64,000 nucleotides of DNA from Miscanthus floridulus. Taxonomy: Eukaryota > Streptophyta > Magnoliopsida > Poales > Poaceae. The position numbers and the translations under genes were made by a program. Below are positions 11,163-21,950 of the stretch, piece by piece. The notes under the pieces were generated by a model. The model was given only the letters and a program-made list of their open reading frames with translations, had not been told where the DNA came from and searched no databases. The DNA lies in contig NC_089581.1 in assembly GCF_019320115.1 (NCBI RefSeq), positions 69,234,485 to 69,298,484 of the forward strand, read 5' to 3'. How positions within the stretch are numbered: position 1 is the first letter of the stretch; each line of letters starts with the position of its first letter.

Positions 11163-11468
11163 ATGGACCTTGACAACATGATCTTCTCAAAGGGATCAAC
11201 CTTCATCTTCGGTTCATGGATCTACGAGGTAGAGGACAATGGCAAGCTCCAAGGCCGTCTCCTCGAAGATTTAGATCATCATCAAGACTATTCTATTTCG
11301 ACGATAATGACAGATCAGCTTGCTAGAAGATTCGTGCAGCTCATAATGTCCAATCCAACTTGGATTCCACGACTTCATGCATCTAATTCAAACTCAAGTT
11401 CTGCTTCTAAGATGAAGTCTTGTCCGAGTTCTTTTGGAAAACCGAGTTCTTTTCTAACAAAACTCTAG
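11163..11468 (+). pseudogene. Leader-region reading frame of element G (start of gag?)
   Basis: A 101-codon frame starts MDLDNMIFSKGSTF shortly after the primer site. I do not recognise a domain. Its place fits the N-terminal part of gag, with the frame lost by shifts between 11468 and about 12200. It may equally be leader without function. Confidence 0.35.
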
Positions 11469-11861
11469 AACATGACGTCAAGCTATCAAGAATACTACTC
11501 GGAGTACACTCAGAATACTTCAAAGAAGTTGGGTCCTCTTCCATTCGGACTCCACAGCATGGCAACATCCCATTAGACATGGCGCGGAGGATCCACCTAT
11601 CTAGTGCTTAGAATGCCACTGAAAGGAGCCTAGGAAGGTCTCGTTTTAACCATAATATCTCAAGACTGCATCGTTCACTGGCCAGGCACCATTCCTGAGG
11701 ATGACGGCACCCAACTAGTTGACGATACGACAACAACAACTCTTCCATACTAAGAAGGAGATTCGATCTATGACCTCAAAACCTCTACTAAAGTTATCAA
11801 CAGCTCTGGCAGTACGGAAATCAATGACGATGACAGAACAACTCACACTAGAGAAGTATTC

Positions 11862-13473
11862 ATGATTTGCCGTCCTCGATCACCATTAATCCCCCCGGAG
11901 GTACCCGATGTGAGGTCTTCAGATGAGTCTGAATCCAACATATCACCATTTATCCAGGGGCATGATGGTGAGACTGAGAGTCAGAGGCAAGTGAGAGAAA
12001 GAAAGAACAAATTGAAACAAGGACGTCAACGCCGTGCTAAACAGCGAAAGGACACTTGGATCAAATATGAATCAGACCTAGCCGAGTACAATAGAAGAAA
12101 ATCAGAACGAGAGGTTGAAGAAGGACGAGCGGCAAATACACCCTACGATATGATCTGAGAAGCACTAGAACTCAGGGCGACCTCATATCCCAATGAAAAA
12201 ACAAGAACAGCTCCGAGATTTTCTCCGATCAATGGTCCTTAAAACGCATGACGGAAGGGCAACATCTCATGAACAGGAAGATCAAAATCAAAGGAAGTCC
12301 GCTTTCGAAAGACTTGGACCAAGTGGAAGTCACAATGGAGAGAGCCAAAGAAATCACAGTCAAAACAACCGAGTCGAGCAACCAAGAAAAGCTAGAAGCA
12401 AAGCACCTACTCGGACAGCCACATAGAACTACTCTCACCAAGACAACAGTTGGCAAGAAGGGGGCGCAAAATCAGAATATACGGAAGCCAGAACGCATGA
12501 TAGATTCCCCTATTTTGCGAACAGACTTGCTTCAATACGACTACCTCACAAGTTCAAGCCGTCCAACCACTCCAAGTATGATGGCAAGACCGAACCAAAG
12601 CAATGGCTCAGGATTTACTCACAATCGATTGAATTGGCCGGAGGAGACGATGACATCAAAACCTTGTTCTTTCCCATGGCCCTAGAAACCATGCCACTCT
12701 AATGGTTTGACAAATTGAATCCAGGATCAATCAGAAATTGGGAAGACTTGCAAAGAGCTTTTTGTGAAAATTTTGTGGGAATTATTATACATCCAATCAC
12801 CCATGCAGAGTTAAAAGGACTCAAGCAGAAAGGAGGTGAAAGTCTCAAAAATTACTATCGACGATTTGGCGAACTACGAGCTCAAGTACATGACATCACA
12901 CAACAAGAAGTAATCGAAGCCTTCTCTCACGGAATCATGGCTAGGTGGCAATTTCAAGACTTCTGCAAAGAAAACCCAAGAAACAATGAAGAATTCAGAA
13001 GAACAGTGGAAAAGATGATTACTGCAGAGGAGAAGACGCGAGAAAGATTCCCAGATAGAAACAACAGAGACAACCCGGACAGGCAAATTCCTCGAAACAG
13101 CAGACATCGAGAGAGAAAGAGTGGTCTAGACAACACAGTAGCAATGGCTGACAAATCAAAGAAATTTACTAAGCCCAGAAGATATGACGACATTGAGAAC
13201 ATACGTTGCCCCTTGCATGCCAATGGAAAGCATACCTTCGGAAATTGCTACACCTTCAACGAAAGATACACTAAAAACGATAGCAAGGGAAACAAAAAAG
13301 AAGACAATCAAAAAAAAGGAGACAACCATGAAGACAAGGGATTCCAAAAATCCAGAGGGACGGTGGCAGTAATCTTTGCCGGGGTTCTAGATTCTAGAAG
13401 CAAACATCAAGAAAAACTAGCATTACGAACCATCATGGCAGCAGAACCTGCTACACCAAGATATCTCAACTAG
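11862..13473 (+). pseudogene. Element G gag, degenerate
   Basis: The first part (11862-12158) is a highly charged Lys/Arg/Glu segment in one frame. From about 12193 the frame is the same as the rest of pol. The gag core (WFDKLNPGSIRNWEDLQ, about 12700-12750, and LKNYYRRFGELRAQVHDI) is clear. It is followed by a Lys/Asn-rich tail with a zinc-knuckle-like CPLHANGKHTFGNC at 13207-13248. Gag would form the particle that packages element RNA. A frameshift near 12160-12190 and stops such as the TAA near 12702 inactivate it. Confidence 0.75.
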
Positions 13474-14172
13474 TCAGAGTATCCAATCCAATTTTCAAGA
13501 GAAGACCAATGGACCAGCATAGGAAACATAGACCATTACCCATTGGTTCTAGATCCAACCATCGCCGGTATGACTGTTACAAAAGTACTAATCGACGGAG
13601 GAGCCAGACTCAACATCATTTTTTCAGAAACTCTAAGGAAGATGGGACTACAACTCGCCGGGATGATCACACCAACAAACACACCTTTTTATGGCATAGT
13701 ACCCGGCAAGGCAGCAATGCCACTTGGACAAATCACTCTACCAGTTACTTTTGGGACTTCCTCGAACTACCACACAGAGTTCATCAAGTTTGAAGTCGCA
13801 GATTTCGATTCATCATATCACGCAATCCTCGGGCGCCCAGCACTAGCAAAATTCATGGCAATACCACATTATCCGTACCTGTTGCTCAAGATGCCAGGGC
13901 CTAACGGTGTTCTTTCTCTTCGGAGTGATTTAAAGCGCGCATTTGACTATGACGTAGAGGCAATCCAAATTGCAGCAAAGGCACAGGCAAACGATGGAAG
14001 AAAAGAAATAGCCACTATCACTGTAGAAATAAGCCAAGAAGAACTAGAGATACCGGCTAAAAGACCAAGCATCCTAGCACCACCAAAAGAAGCCGACGTC
14101 AAGCAAATCGACCTAGGCACCGGTGATCCCTCAAAAACAGCAACCATCAGTGCCCACCTATCAGTAAAATAG
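13474..14172 (+). pseudogene. Element G protease region
   Basis: It is in the same frame as gag. The aspartic-protease active site is VLIDGGARLNI, with Asp-Gly-Gly at 13594-13602. The C-terminal flap region has YHAILGRPALAKF near 13815-13855. The protease would cleave the polyprotein in the particle. The region is open except for the bordering TAG stops at 13471-13473 and 14170-14172, each one transition from a Gln codon. Confidence 0.8.
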
Positions 14173-15279
14173 GAACTCGCGCTCACCAACTTTCTTTGGG
14201 ACAACAAGGATATCTTTGCTTAGAAGCCAACCAATATGCCAAGGGTCCCAAGAGAGTTGGCTGAGCACAAAATTGATGTCAATGAAGGCTCCAAGCCTGT
14301 GAAGCAATGACTATGATGATTCTCTCCCGACAAGAAGGCAGCAATTAAAAAGAAAATTACAAAACTAATGGCAGCTAGATTCATCAGGGAAATTCTCCAT
14401 CCAGATTGGCTAGCAAATCCAGTTCTGGTATAGAAAAAGAACACGGACGAGTGGCGCATGTGTGTTGACTACATAGATCTCAACAAACACTACCCAAAGG
14501 ATCCGTTTGGGCTACCATGCATTGATCAGATAGTTGATTCAACAGCAGGATCTGCCCTATTATCCTTTCTTGATTGCTACTCCAGATATCACCAGATCGC
14601 ATTAAAAGAACAAGACCAAAGCAAGACATCTTTCATCACTCTGTTCAGCGCCTACTGCTACAGAACCATGTCGTTTGGACTTAAGAATGCTAGAGCCACT
14701 TACTAAAGAGCCATCCAAACATGCCTTGGTGATCAGATCGGCGAAAACGTAGAAGCATATGTGGATGGCGTGGTTGTAAAAACAAAGAACCCGGATACAC
14801 TGATTGAAGACTTAAAACAAACCTTTGAGAATCTGAAAAGGTGGAGGTGGAAATTGAACCCAAACAAGTGTGTATTCAGAGTTCCTTCAGGATAGCTACT
14901 TGGATTCTTGGTCAGTCATCGCAGAATAGAAGCAAGCGCCAAGCAAATTCGAGCCATAACACAGATGGGCCCTCCTCGAAGCGTCAAAGATGTACAAAAA
15001 CTAACAGGCTGCATGGTGGCACTCAACCGTTTCATATCAAGACTCAGCGAAAAAGGGTTGCCTTTCTTTAAACTACTAAAGAAGATAGACAAGTTCAAGT
15101 GGACGGAAGAAGCCAATGAAGCTTTCAAGAAACTTAAGGCATACCTCACCTCCTCACCAGTCCTCACACCTCCAAAGAAAGACGAAGACATGATGCTATA
15201 CATTGCAGCAACTTCTACCGTAGTCAGCACGGCGATAGTAGTGGAAAGGGAAGAGGAAGGGCGCGTGTATAAAGTATAA
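14173..15279 (+). pseudogene. Element G reverse transcriptase, catalytic motif mutated
   Basis: Blocks in order: WRMCVDYIDLNKHYPKDPF (about 14450-14508), LLSFLDCYSRYHQIAL (about 14560-14607), SFITLFSAYCYRTMSFGLKNA, and YVDG at 14758-14769. The last should be YVDD, so the second catalytic Asp is replaced by Gly. A thumb/connection region with GPPRSVKDVQKLTGCM follows. About eight in-frame stops occur. Three TGAs at 14308-14322 match CGA codons of the usual KxRLRRF motif. The frame itself is never shifted. Confidence 0.85.
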
Positions 15280-16135
15280 TGCCCAGTATACTACATCAGC
15301 GAAGTACTATCAGAATCAAAAATCTGGTACCCGCATGTGCAAAAACTACTCTACGCCCTACTGATCACTTCACACAAGCTTCGTCACTAGTTTGAGAGCC
15401 ACAAGATTACCGTGGTGATAGATTTCCCACTAGGAGACATCTTACACAACAAAGACGTAACAGGACGCATATCCAAGTGGGCAGTTAAACTCAGTGCTCT
15501 CAACATCGATTTCACTCCGTGGAAAGCAATTAAATCTCAAGCCCTTGCTGATTTTGTTGCCGAATAGATAGAAATTCAACAACCCATGTCAAGCGCCATC
15601 TTTGATCATTGGAAGATGTACTTTGATGGATCACTCAAGCTAGGTAGAGCCGGTGCAGGCGTCCTCCTAATTTCTCCAGACGGAAAACAACTAAAGTATG
15701 TCCTTCAGATATTATGGCAAGCTACCAACAATGAAGCAGAATATGAAGCTCTCATACATGGGCTAAGAGTGGCTATTACCCTCGGAATCAAGCGATTACT
15801 CATATATGGTGACTCGGCAGTAGTCATCAACCAAGTCAACAAAGATTGGGATTGCACCAAAGAAAATATGGGTGCTTGCTGTGCTGAAATCTGAAAACTC
15901 AAAAAACATTTCCAAGGATTAGAAATTCTACATGTCCTGTGGGATTCCAACATTGCAGCAGATGTCCTTGCCAAGCTTGGACCAGACAGGGCAGAGGTCC
16001 CACCCAGTGTTTTCATAGAAGAGTTATCAGCCCCCTCTATCAAACAACTCAGAGAAATAACCCCTCAAATCTTAGCAAAAGGCACCTAGATCTTAGTAAT
16101 CACCACTTCATGGACCTAGGTTTTTATTGATTACA
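15280..16135 (+). pseudogene. Element G RNase H pair (native remnant plus second, Tat-type RNase H)
   Basis: A first RNase H-like stretch (about 15100-15560) contains CPVYYISEVLSESKIWYPHV and HKITVVIDFPLGDIL. A second RNase H follows from 15586, with the three acidic sites in YFDGS (about 15618-15632), NNEAEYEAL (about 15727-15753) and YGDSAVVINQ (about 15807-15836). A second, archaeal-type RNase H is known for the Tat lineage and supports the assignment. It would degrade the RNA strand in RNA:DNA hybrids. Stops at 15559ff, 15892ff and 16087ff are single transitions from Trp, Arg and Gln codons. Confidence 0.8.
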
Positions 16136-16670
16136 TCAAAGAGAATAAGTTACCAGCAAAAAAACAAGAAGCCACATGAGTTGTTCACAGAAGCAAGAAT
16201 TACATTCTAGTAGGAGACAAGCTATACAGAAGAGCCACATCATCAGGAGTACTCCTAAAATGTGTCTCATTTGAAGAAGGCAAACAAATCTTAGACGAAA
16301 TACACTCAGGCTGCTATGGAAATCATGCCGCTTCAAGAACACTAGTCGGCAAAGCATTTCGCACTGGTTTCTACTAGCCAACCGCTTTGAAAGATGCAGA
16401 AGAACTCGTTAGAAGATGCAAAAGTTGTCAGATGTTCGCAAGATAGGCTCATGTGCCAGCCCACAACCTCATCTGCATCCCACCCGCTTGGCCTTTCTCC
16501 TACTGGGGGCTGGATCAAGTAGGACCTCTCAAGAAAGCAAAGGGCGGTTTCGAGTACATCTTTGTAGCAATTTACAAGTTCACCAAGTGGATCGAATACA
16601 AACCACTTGCAAAATACAGCATAGCCAAAGCAGTCAAGTTCATCCAAGACATTATGCACCGCTTCGACAT
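16136..16670 (+). pseudogene. Element G integrase, N-terminal part (interrupted by element C)
   Basis: The zinc-binding module is visible (HSGCYGNHAASRTLVG to RRCKSCQMF, about 16300-16440). The catalytic core start WGLDQVGPLKKAKGG is near 16508-16550. The frame is in register with the upstream pol. It breaks off at HRFD (16660-16668), where the 5' LTR of element C begins at 16671. The continuation is at 32014 (MPNRIITDLGSPF). Confidence 0.9.
16666..16670 (+). repeat. Target-site duplication of element C, left copy (GACAT)
   Basis: GACAT is repeated at 32014-32018. Removing C and one copy restores the local order of integrase codons (HRFD followed by MPNR). Confidence 0.97.
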
Positions 16671-17439
16671 TGTAACACCCTATGTGTTTGGCTTCTACAA
16701 AAGTGCATTTCATTTCATAAACATATGCATCATCTATGTCATCATGCCATTGTCACTGAAACATACATATGCAACATTCGCAAATTCTGTTTGTTTCATA
16801 CTTGATTGCTTATGAATGGTAGTAGTGCAACATGTGAATGCAACATGAGTTTCTTATACCTTGAAACATGGCAACATGGTAGGAATGTGGCAAGTTAAGC
16901 TTGCAACAAAAGTAATGAAACATGTGAAACATGGAATTGCAACAATTGAGTGAATTGATTGTTTTATGCTTCATCACATGTGATCATTAGAAATTGGTAT
17001 AACAATTGTGTAAAGTGGTTGATCATGGTCTAATACACCTTAACTACACTTAGGGTAATTGTTGGAACATTGTTCATATGGATCAAAATGACAAAAATGC
17101 CCTCAAGAGGAGGTTTGACTTGAATTGACCCTTAGAGTGCCACTGTTTGACTGATTCCAAAGACCAACTTAGAGACCTTGCATGGCTGTGCACTCTTTAC
17201 CAAAGTTGTATCTAATTTATCAAGGAACAAAAGTTGTTTTATGACCAACTCATGAAAATGTGTGGAACATGGTCAAACAAGGCCCACAAGTCAAATTTCC
17301 CTGCTGATTTCATACTTAGAATTTTTCTAAGTCCTTAAGTTGAGTTACAGTTTTGTGTACCAATGTTTGGAGACTAGACCATGAACCAGATCGCCATCGT
17401 TTGGGAGTTACGGATCATCGAATTCGCTCTGTCAGTCAT

Positions 17440-18245
17440 CGTCGTTGATCTCTGAATCGCAATTTTCAGAAAACGGTCAGAGTTTGCCGTGGCCGACCGG
17501 CGTAGGAGCTGCTCGCCGCATGGCGTGCATGCTCTGCCGAAGTCTCCATGTCACGCGTCCGAGCTCTAGAAGAAGGCCAGTGCCTGCCCGACGCACTCAC
17601 CTGCCCCATTGCCTTTCTTTCGTCTCCACCGCGCGCAGCGCCAAGCCATAGTAGCTTCTCTAGTTCCGACCAAGCGTCGCCGTCGCCTTGCGCGCTCGCC
17701 ACTGCAAAAACGCGTTGCCCAGTTCGTCAACAGCTTCGCCATGATCTCCTCTACCACCTCCACCTTTCAGCCGAGGCGATTGAGGCTGGGCAAGGGCGTA
17801 ATCGCCAGTTCTTCCACCGCTGCCATGGCGGGACCTCGCCGGAATTGGCGCTAGATGTTGTGAACGCTACTGATGCTCGTAGGGACACCCAACAGGGCCG
17901 TGACGCAGTAGCCTCGCCAGAGCCGGCCAAGCCATGGCCGTGCACCGCCATGGCCGTCACCACCCCCGCTAGCCGCGGCAATAGCTTCAATTGAGGGCAC
18001 CACTAGATGCGCACGGGTGAGGTGGACACCGTAGCACTGCTGGACTCGCCAGAGATGCCACCGGTGATGAGTTGCGCCGCCGTCCGTTCTTCCTCCCCTG
18101 CCTGTGTCACTATCACGCGGGTCCCCTTTGTTAGTCGCTGCTACAGAGGCGGGAGACAGCGTGGGCCGCACCGAGTGCTGGGCCGCGCTGGCGTTCGCTT
18201 GCGCATGCACGGTGGGCCGCCGTGTCCTTCAGGCCGGCCCAGTAG
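17440..18245 (+). other. GC-rich block in the 5' LTR of element C
   Basis: The block is strongly GC-rich and Arg/Pro/Ala/Ser-coding in several frames. The corresponding 3' LTR block (28190-29070) has a good-context ATG (TTCACCATGGCC, ATG at 28252). One frame from it is long. Several stops in that frame in one LTR are CAG in the other, so the ancestral frame was longer than either copy. It may be a first coding exon or GC-rich 5' UTR/promoter. The translation resembles nothing I recognise. Confidence 0.45.
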
Positions 18246-19542
18246 TAGAGTTAGGATTCAAATTCGTTTTTGTTTTATTCTTTTCACAGATTGGTGTATA
18301 GATTCAAAAATATGTATCTCCTAGTTGGTAGATTCAAATGTTGTGGTTCCAATTTTGCTGAGTTCATGATAATGTCTAGTATTTATTAAAAATATAATTT
18401 ATGCTATGTTCTGTTATGAAAAATGGAGTTGCTAATTATCTCTTTTAATCATGAAAGAAATAGGGGTAATTATATCTTTTTTTATGTAGCTCCAAATGGC
18501 ATGAAATTTTTATGGTATACTGCTCATCTCATGAATAGCTTGTAGTTAAATTTTCATATATTGTGGACACTGTATATAGGAGATAGAAAATTCTCTTGTT
18601 TGCATGGGTGGATCTTGTGTGAATTTTCATAAATTTTCTATAGTAAAATTTGGTGAGTGCTGTTTTTATGCTAGAATGATGCTAGGAAAAATTAGAAATC
18701 TGTTGCTTGACACTTTTCAATAGGGTTTCCTAATTATGCTAAAAATAGACATGCCACCTGTTATTTTGGATACAGCAAGTTCTGCTTGCCCAATGGCTTT
18801 GAAATTTTTATGGTAGTCTATGTGAAGCATGAGATAGCTACTGTAATTTTTGTAGATTTTTCTAAACATTTTTACTATATATTGCTTTAATCACCTAATT
18901 AACTAAATAAATTAGAAAAGGATATTAAATAATTTATTTAGAAGTTGGCACTATACTTTCTAATGTTCCTCTGGTATGCACAACAAGTTTGTAAACTTGG
19001 TTTGGTCCAATTATGCTTTTGCATCATCACTAAATATTTAATTTAGTAACCCTGTCATTTCTGGACAGATTCTAGGTTTACTGGAATTCGATTGGTTAAC
19101 ATAAGAATCATGCTTTGATGTTTACAAATGATTTGTAGAGAATTTCATAAGCTTTCCAGAATGTCCTCTTGCAAGTCAATTGAATTTATAGAACTCTGGT
19201 TATGATTGAATTAAGGAACTACCCGGGTGCATATGAAACTTTAACTGTTGTTTTAAGTATGCCTTTACTATTTCTAAGTTTGTGGTAATGTTCCTAGGTG
19301 TTAGGCTTTTAACTGAAGATGAGCATCTTTATCTTAGGTTATGCAAGTTAGGTAAGTTGATCTTGTTCTTCAAGTTAAGTTAGATACATGTTTTAAAGTG
19401 ATTTGAATAGAGCTATTCTTAATCGGTAAACGAGTGTCCAGTGATGTTTTCGTTAAACATTTACTGTGATTCATTCATCATGAGCAACATGTCATTCCTT
19501 ATGCATCCATGATATTTATCTTGTGCATCGGTATGCAAATAG

Positions 19543-19695
19543 GTGTACCGGAAGGTGTGACACTGCTGGAATTCGAGGAACCGAGCGAGCAGCAGCAGCC
19601 GACACCAGAGATTTAGGAGGTGCAGCCTTCAGGAGAAGTGCTAGACGAGGTCGCCGTTGAGTGCCCGGATCACCGTCCGTGCAACTTTGTGAAAG
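19543..19695 (+). other. Exon-like block alpha in the 5' LTR of element C
   Basis: It is 153 bases, bounded by ATGCAAATAG on the left and GAAAG|GCAAGCCCCGG on the right. Read in phase 1 it is acidic and ends in FVK, with GKPR across the donor. In this copy one Gln codon is TAG; the 3' LTR copy has CAG. A GC-AG intron of 1070 bases would join it in frame to block beta at 20766. Confidence 0.5.
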
Positions 19696-20765
19696 GCAAG
19701 CCCCGGAGCATATTAAGCCTCCTAATTTTCGAAATGCAGTTATAGTATTATTGTTACATATATATATTGTTGCATTAAGTTTAGGTGTTGGATGCAAACA
19801 CTTGCTGCATTAGTTATCCAATCCTTATCCAGATATTGATACCCTGAATCCTATGTAGCTCAGGCTTGTGTAGTGCTTAGCCCTACTTAAACACGGTAGA
19901 AGTCAGGTGATTTCCTATCACCTGTGAGATATAGGAAGATACATATGGCATGGTTGGCTATATTTGCTATCGTGGAAAAGAACTAGTCTTAATTTGAAAT
20001 GAAGACCGGACGGAGGCTTGCCGGTTTGCAGTGACTCCGTCTGTGTCGCTTAAGGACTAAATCTTAGAGCCTTTCCTGTTCATGTTGAATGCATGCCTCT
20101 CTCTTAGTTGGCCATGTCTGAAGACCGACCGCGAAGCCGAGTAGCTCACCTCAGGCCGGGAGTCGATAAGTATAAAGTGCGCCTCGGAAGGGAGCCGTAG
20201 GCGTGAGTCCAAGGGTAGGTAATTTAAAAGTTCTGATCGTCCTAGCAGAAGGGTAATCCCTAAGAGTGCTGGCGCTGATTGAACCCGCGAATTTGGTTCC
20301 TGAGTTGTCCCAAAGGTGACCCACGGCTACCCTTGCTAAGTATGCCAGGGTGAGAGTTAGGAATACCCCCTCAGCTGAGTTGTAATTCGATTCGAGTCGC
20401 CATCTCTCCTGGTTAGTGAGAACTTGACGGGCTTATCTCCAAAGTAGATACACTAAATAACATAATGGTTCAGAAATGATGATATGATGATGACAGCCTT
20501 ATTATACCTGCTATGGTTAATATTGTTTGCTCCTAATAAGTGAGTGCTCTAGTACAGGTGCAAATCTAGTGGACATGTAAATGATGATAACTTGATGCAA
20601 AGTTTAAATTGGTTACTATATTCATAAGCTCTTTTATGCAACTGTGTCTAGCTAGCCCACCTCATAAGCCTTGCATGACCCTTGGTGTCTTTTATTTCTG
20701 GTTTTGGCGGGTAAGTCTAGCTGAGTACCTTCTCGTACTCAGGGTTTATCTCCCACCTGTTGCAG

Positions 20766-20827
20766 ATGACCAGTTCTACTTTGGTTGCTGCAAGTATTGC
20801 CTTCTCCCGGCTGGGGATGAAGACTAG
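20766..20827 (+). other. Exon-like block beta in the 5' LTR of element C
   Basis: It follows the conserved tract CTCAGGGTTTATCTCCC, then ACCTGTTGCAG. The phase-1 reading is DDQFYFGCCKYC, then LLPAGDED, then TAG at 20825-20827. It is homologous to 10284-10354 (minus) in element A. Splicing is predicted only. Confidence 0.5.
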
Positions 20828-21196
20828 ACCATTGGGCATGGTCTCTACTAGTTCTCGTATTTGAAGATGCTTTTGTGGGACATGACTGAGGTCTGGCAAT
20901 GTATTTGAAACTATGAAGTTATGTACTAAACTATGTTGCTTCCGTGAACTTGACTTGGTTTGTAATATTTTATTTGAACTCTGATGGATGTAATCCGGAT
21001 GCTACTTGTGAAATGTTGTAACGAATGATGTGTTGTGTTGAATCACTATGGTCTTGGTTTGTATGTCGAGAGTTGGTTAAAATCCTTCGAGATTTCTGGA
21101 CTACCGGGATTATGGGAGCTTAAGTACAGGAATTTGATCACTTCTGTGATTGTTTTTGTACTTATGTTCTTATGATTTGGTCGGTTCTGTTATAGC

Positions 21197-21208
21197 TGGT
21201 ATCAGAGC
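21197..21208 (+). promoter_or_regulatory. Primer binding site of element C (initiator tRNA-Met)
   Basis: TGGTATCAGAGC lies two bases after the 5' LTR end. It is the exact plant initiator-tRNA(Met) 3' complement used by many chromoviruses and copia elements. Confidence 0.95.
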
Positions 21209-21950
21209 AAGATTCGACACTAAACATGTCATTTGTGTATTTAAAACAAAAGTAATTGTGAAAATCCTAAATTAAATACTAAGTATTGCCAGTGGTCATA
21301 TCCCTTATGCCCAAATAAGGACTCTTAGGTGGCTTATTAAAGTACTAACTTGGGGGTTCCTGCTTGTTTCTGTTTCGTTGTCCATATAGCGTGCTATTGT
21401 ATGGATGCCATCCGCTTGGGTGGTAATGTATGGATCCAAATACCTCTATGCTCTAGTAAGTGGAGAGATGTGAGAGCATGACCGTCCAACCATCGGTCTA
21501 GGGGAGAGTAGTTGTGGTTGCTCGCATGCTTACATGTTCGATCATGTATCTATGAGAGTACTTAAATGTGGGTATCTCTGTGGGGTAGCTGTGATACTAG
21601 AATATATACTTCGAGGGATGTATGTATGAAAGTATTTAGTTTACTGCTTACTTTACATGCCTTTTTGGGAAATTATTGGGCTGAAATGAAATTTTCTGCA
21701 GGTACACTAACAACGTATCGTTGTAGATCGACTAGATACCGTATATGAGAGAACGTATGTATGCCACCGTATATTCACTAGCCTTTAAATTTTTCTAGGT
21801 TTGTGAGGACGTACGGATCGTGCATGCATCATGTTCAAGCATACATGGCATTTCTTGCATTACTCCCTCCTTTAAAATTGATGGTCTCGACTAATTAAAT
21901 TTCATATCCCTTAAATGATTCTCCCCTTACGTTGCAACTTTTTGCTACAG
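21209..21950 (+). other. Leader of element C with candidate splice sites
   Basis: This is non-coding leader. A donor-like CTAGTAAGTG occurs with GTAAGT at 21456-21461. The leader ends in the pyrimidine-rich CAACTTTTTGCTACAG, immediately before the ATG of ORF0. A spliced leader feeding ORF0 or gag is plausible but untested. Confidence 0.5.

Larger units (their letters stand above)
16671..21194 (+). repeat. 5' LTR of element C (4524 bp)
   Basis: It starts TGTAACACCC and ends GGTTCTGTTATA, so the terminus is TG...TA. A GC-rich block (about 17440-18245) lies in otherwise A/T-rich sequence. Exon-like blocks alpha (19543-19695) and beta (20766-20827) are described separately. Relative to the 3' LTR it lacks about 87 bp (opposite about 28052-28138) and about 48 bp (opposite about 28615-28665), which accounts for the length difference. 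Confidence 0.95.

Noticed and set aside
21197..21208. tRNA gene fragment
   Set aside because: It is the 12-bp primer binding site after an LTR; no cloverleaf sequence surrounds it.
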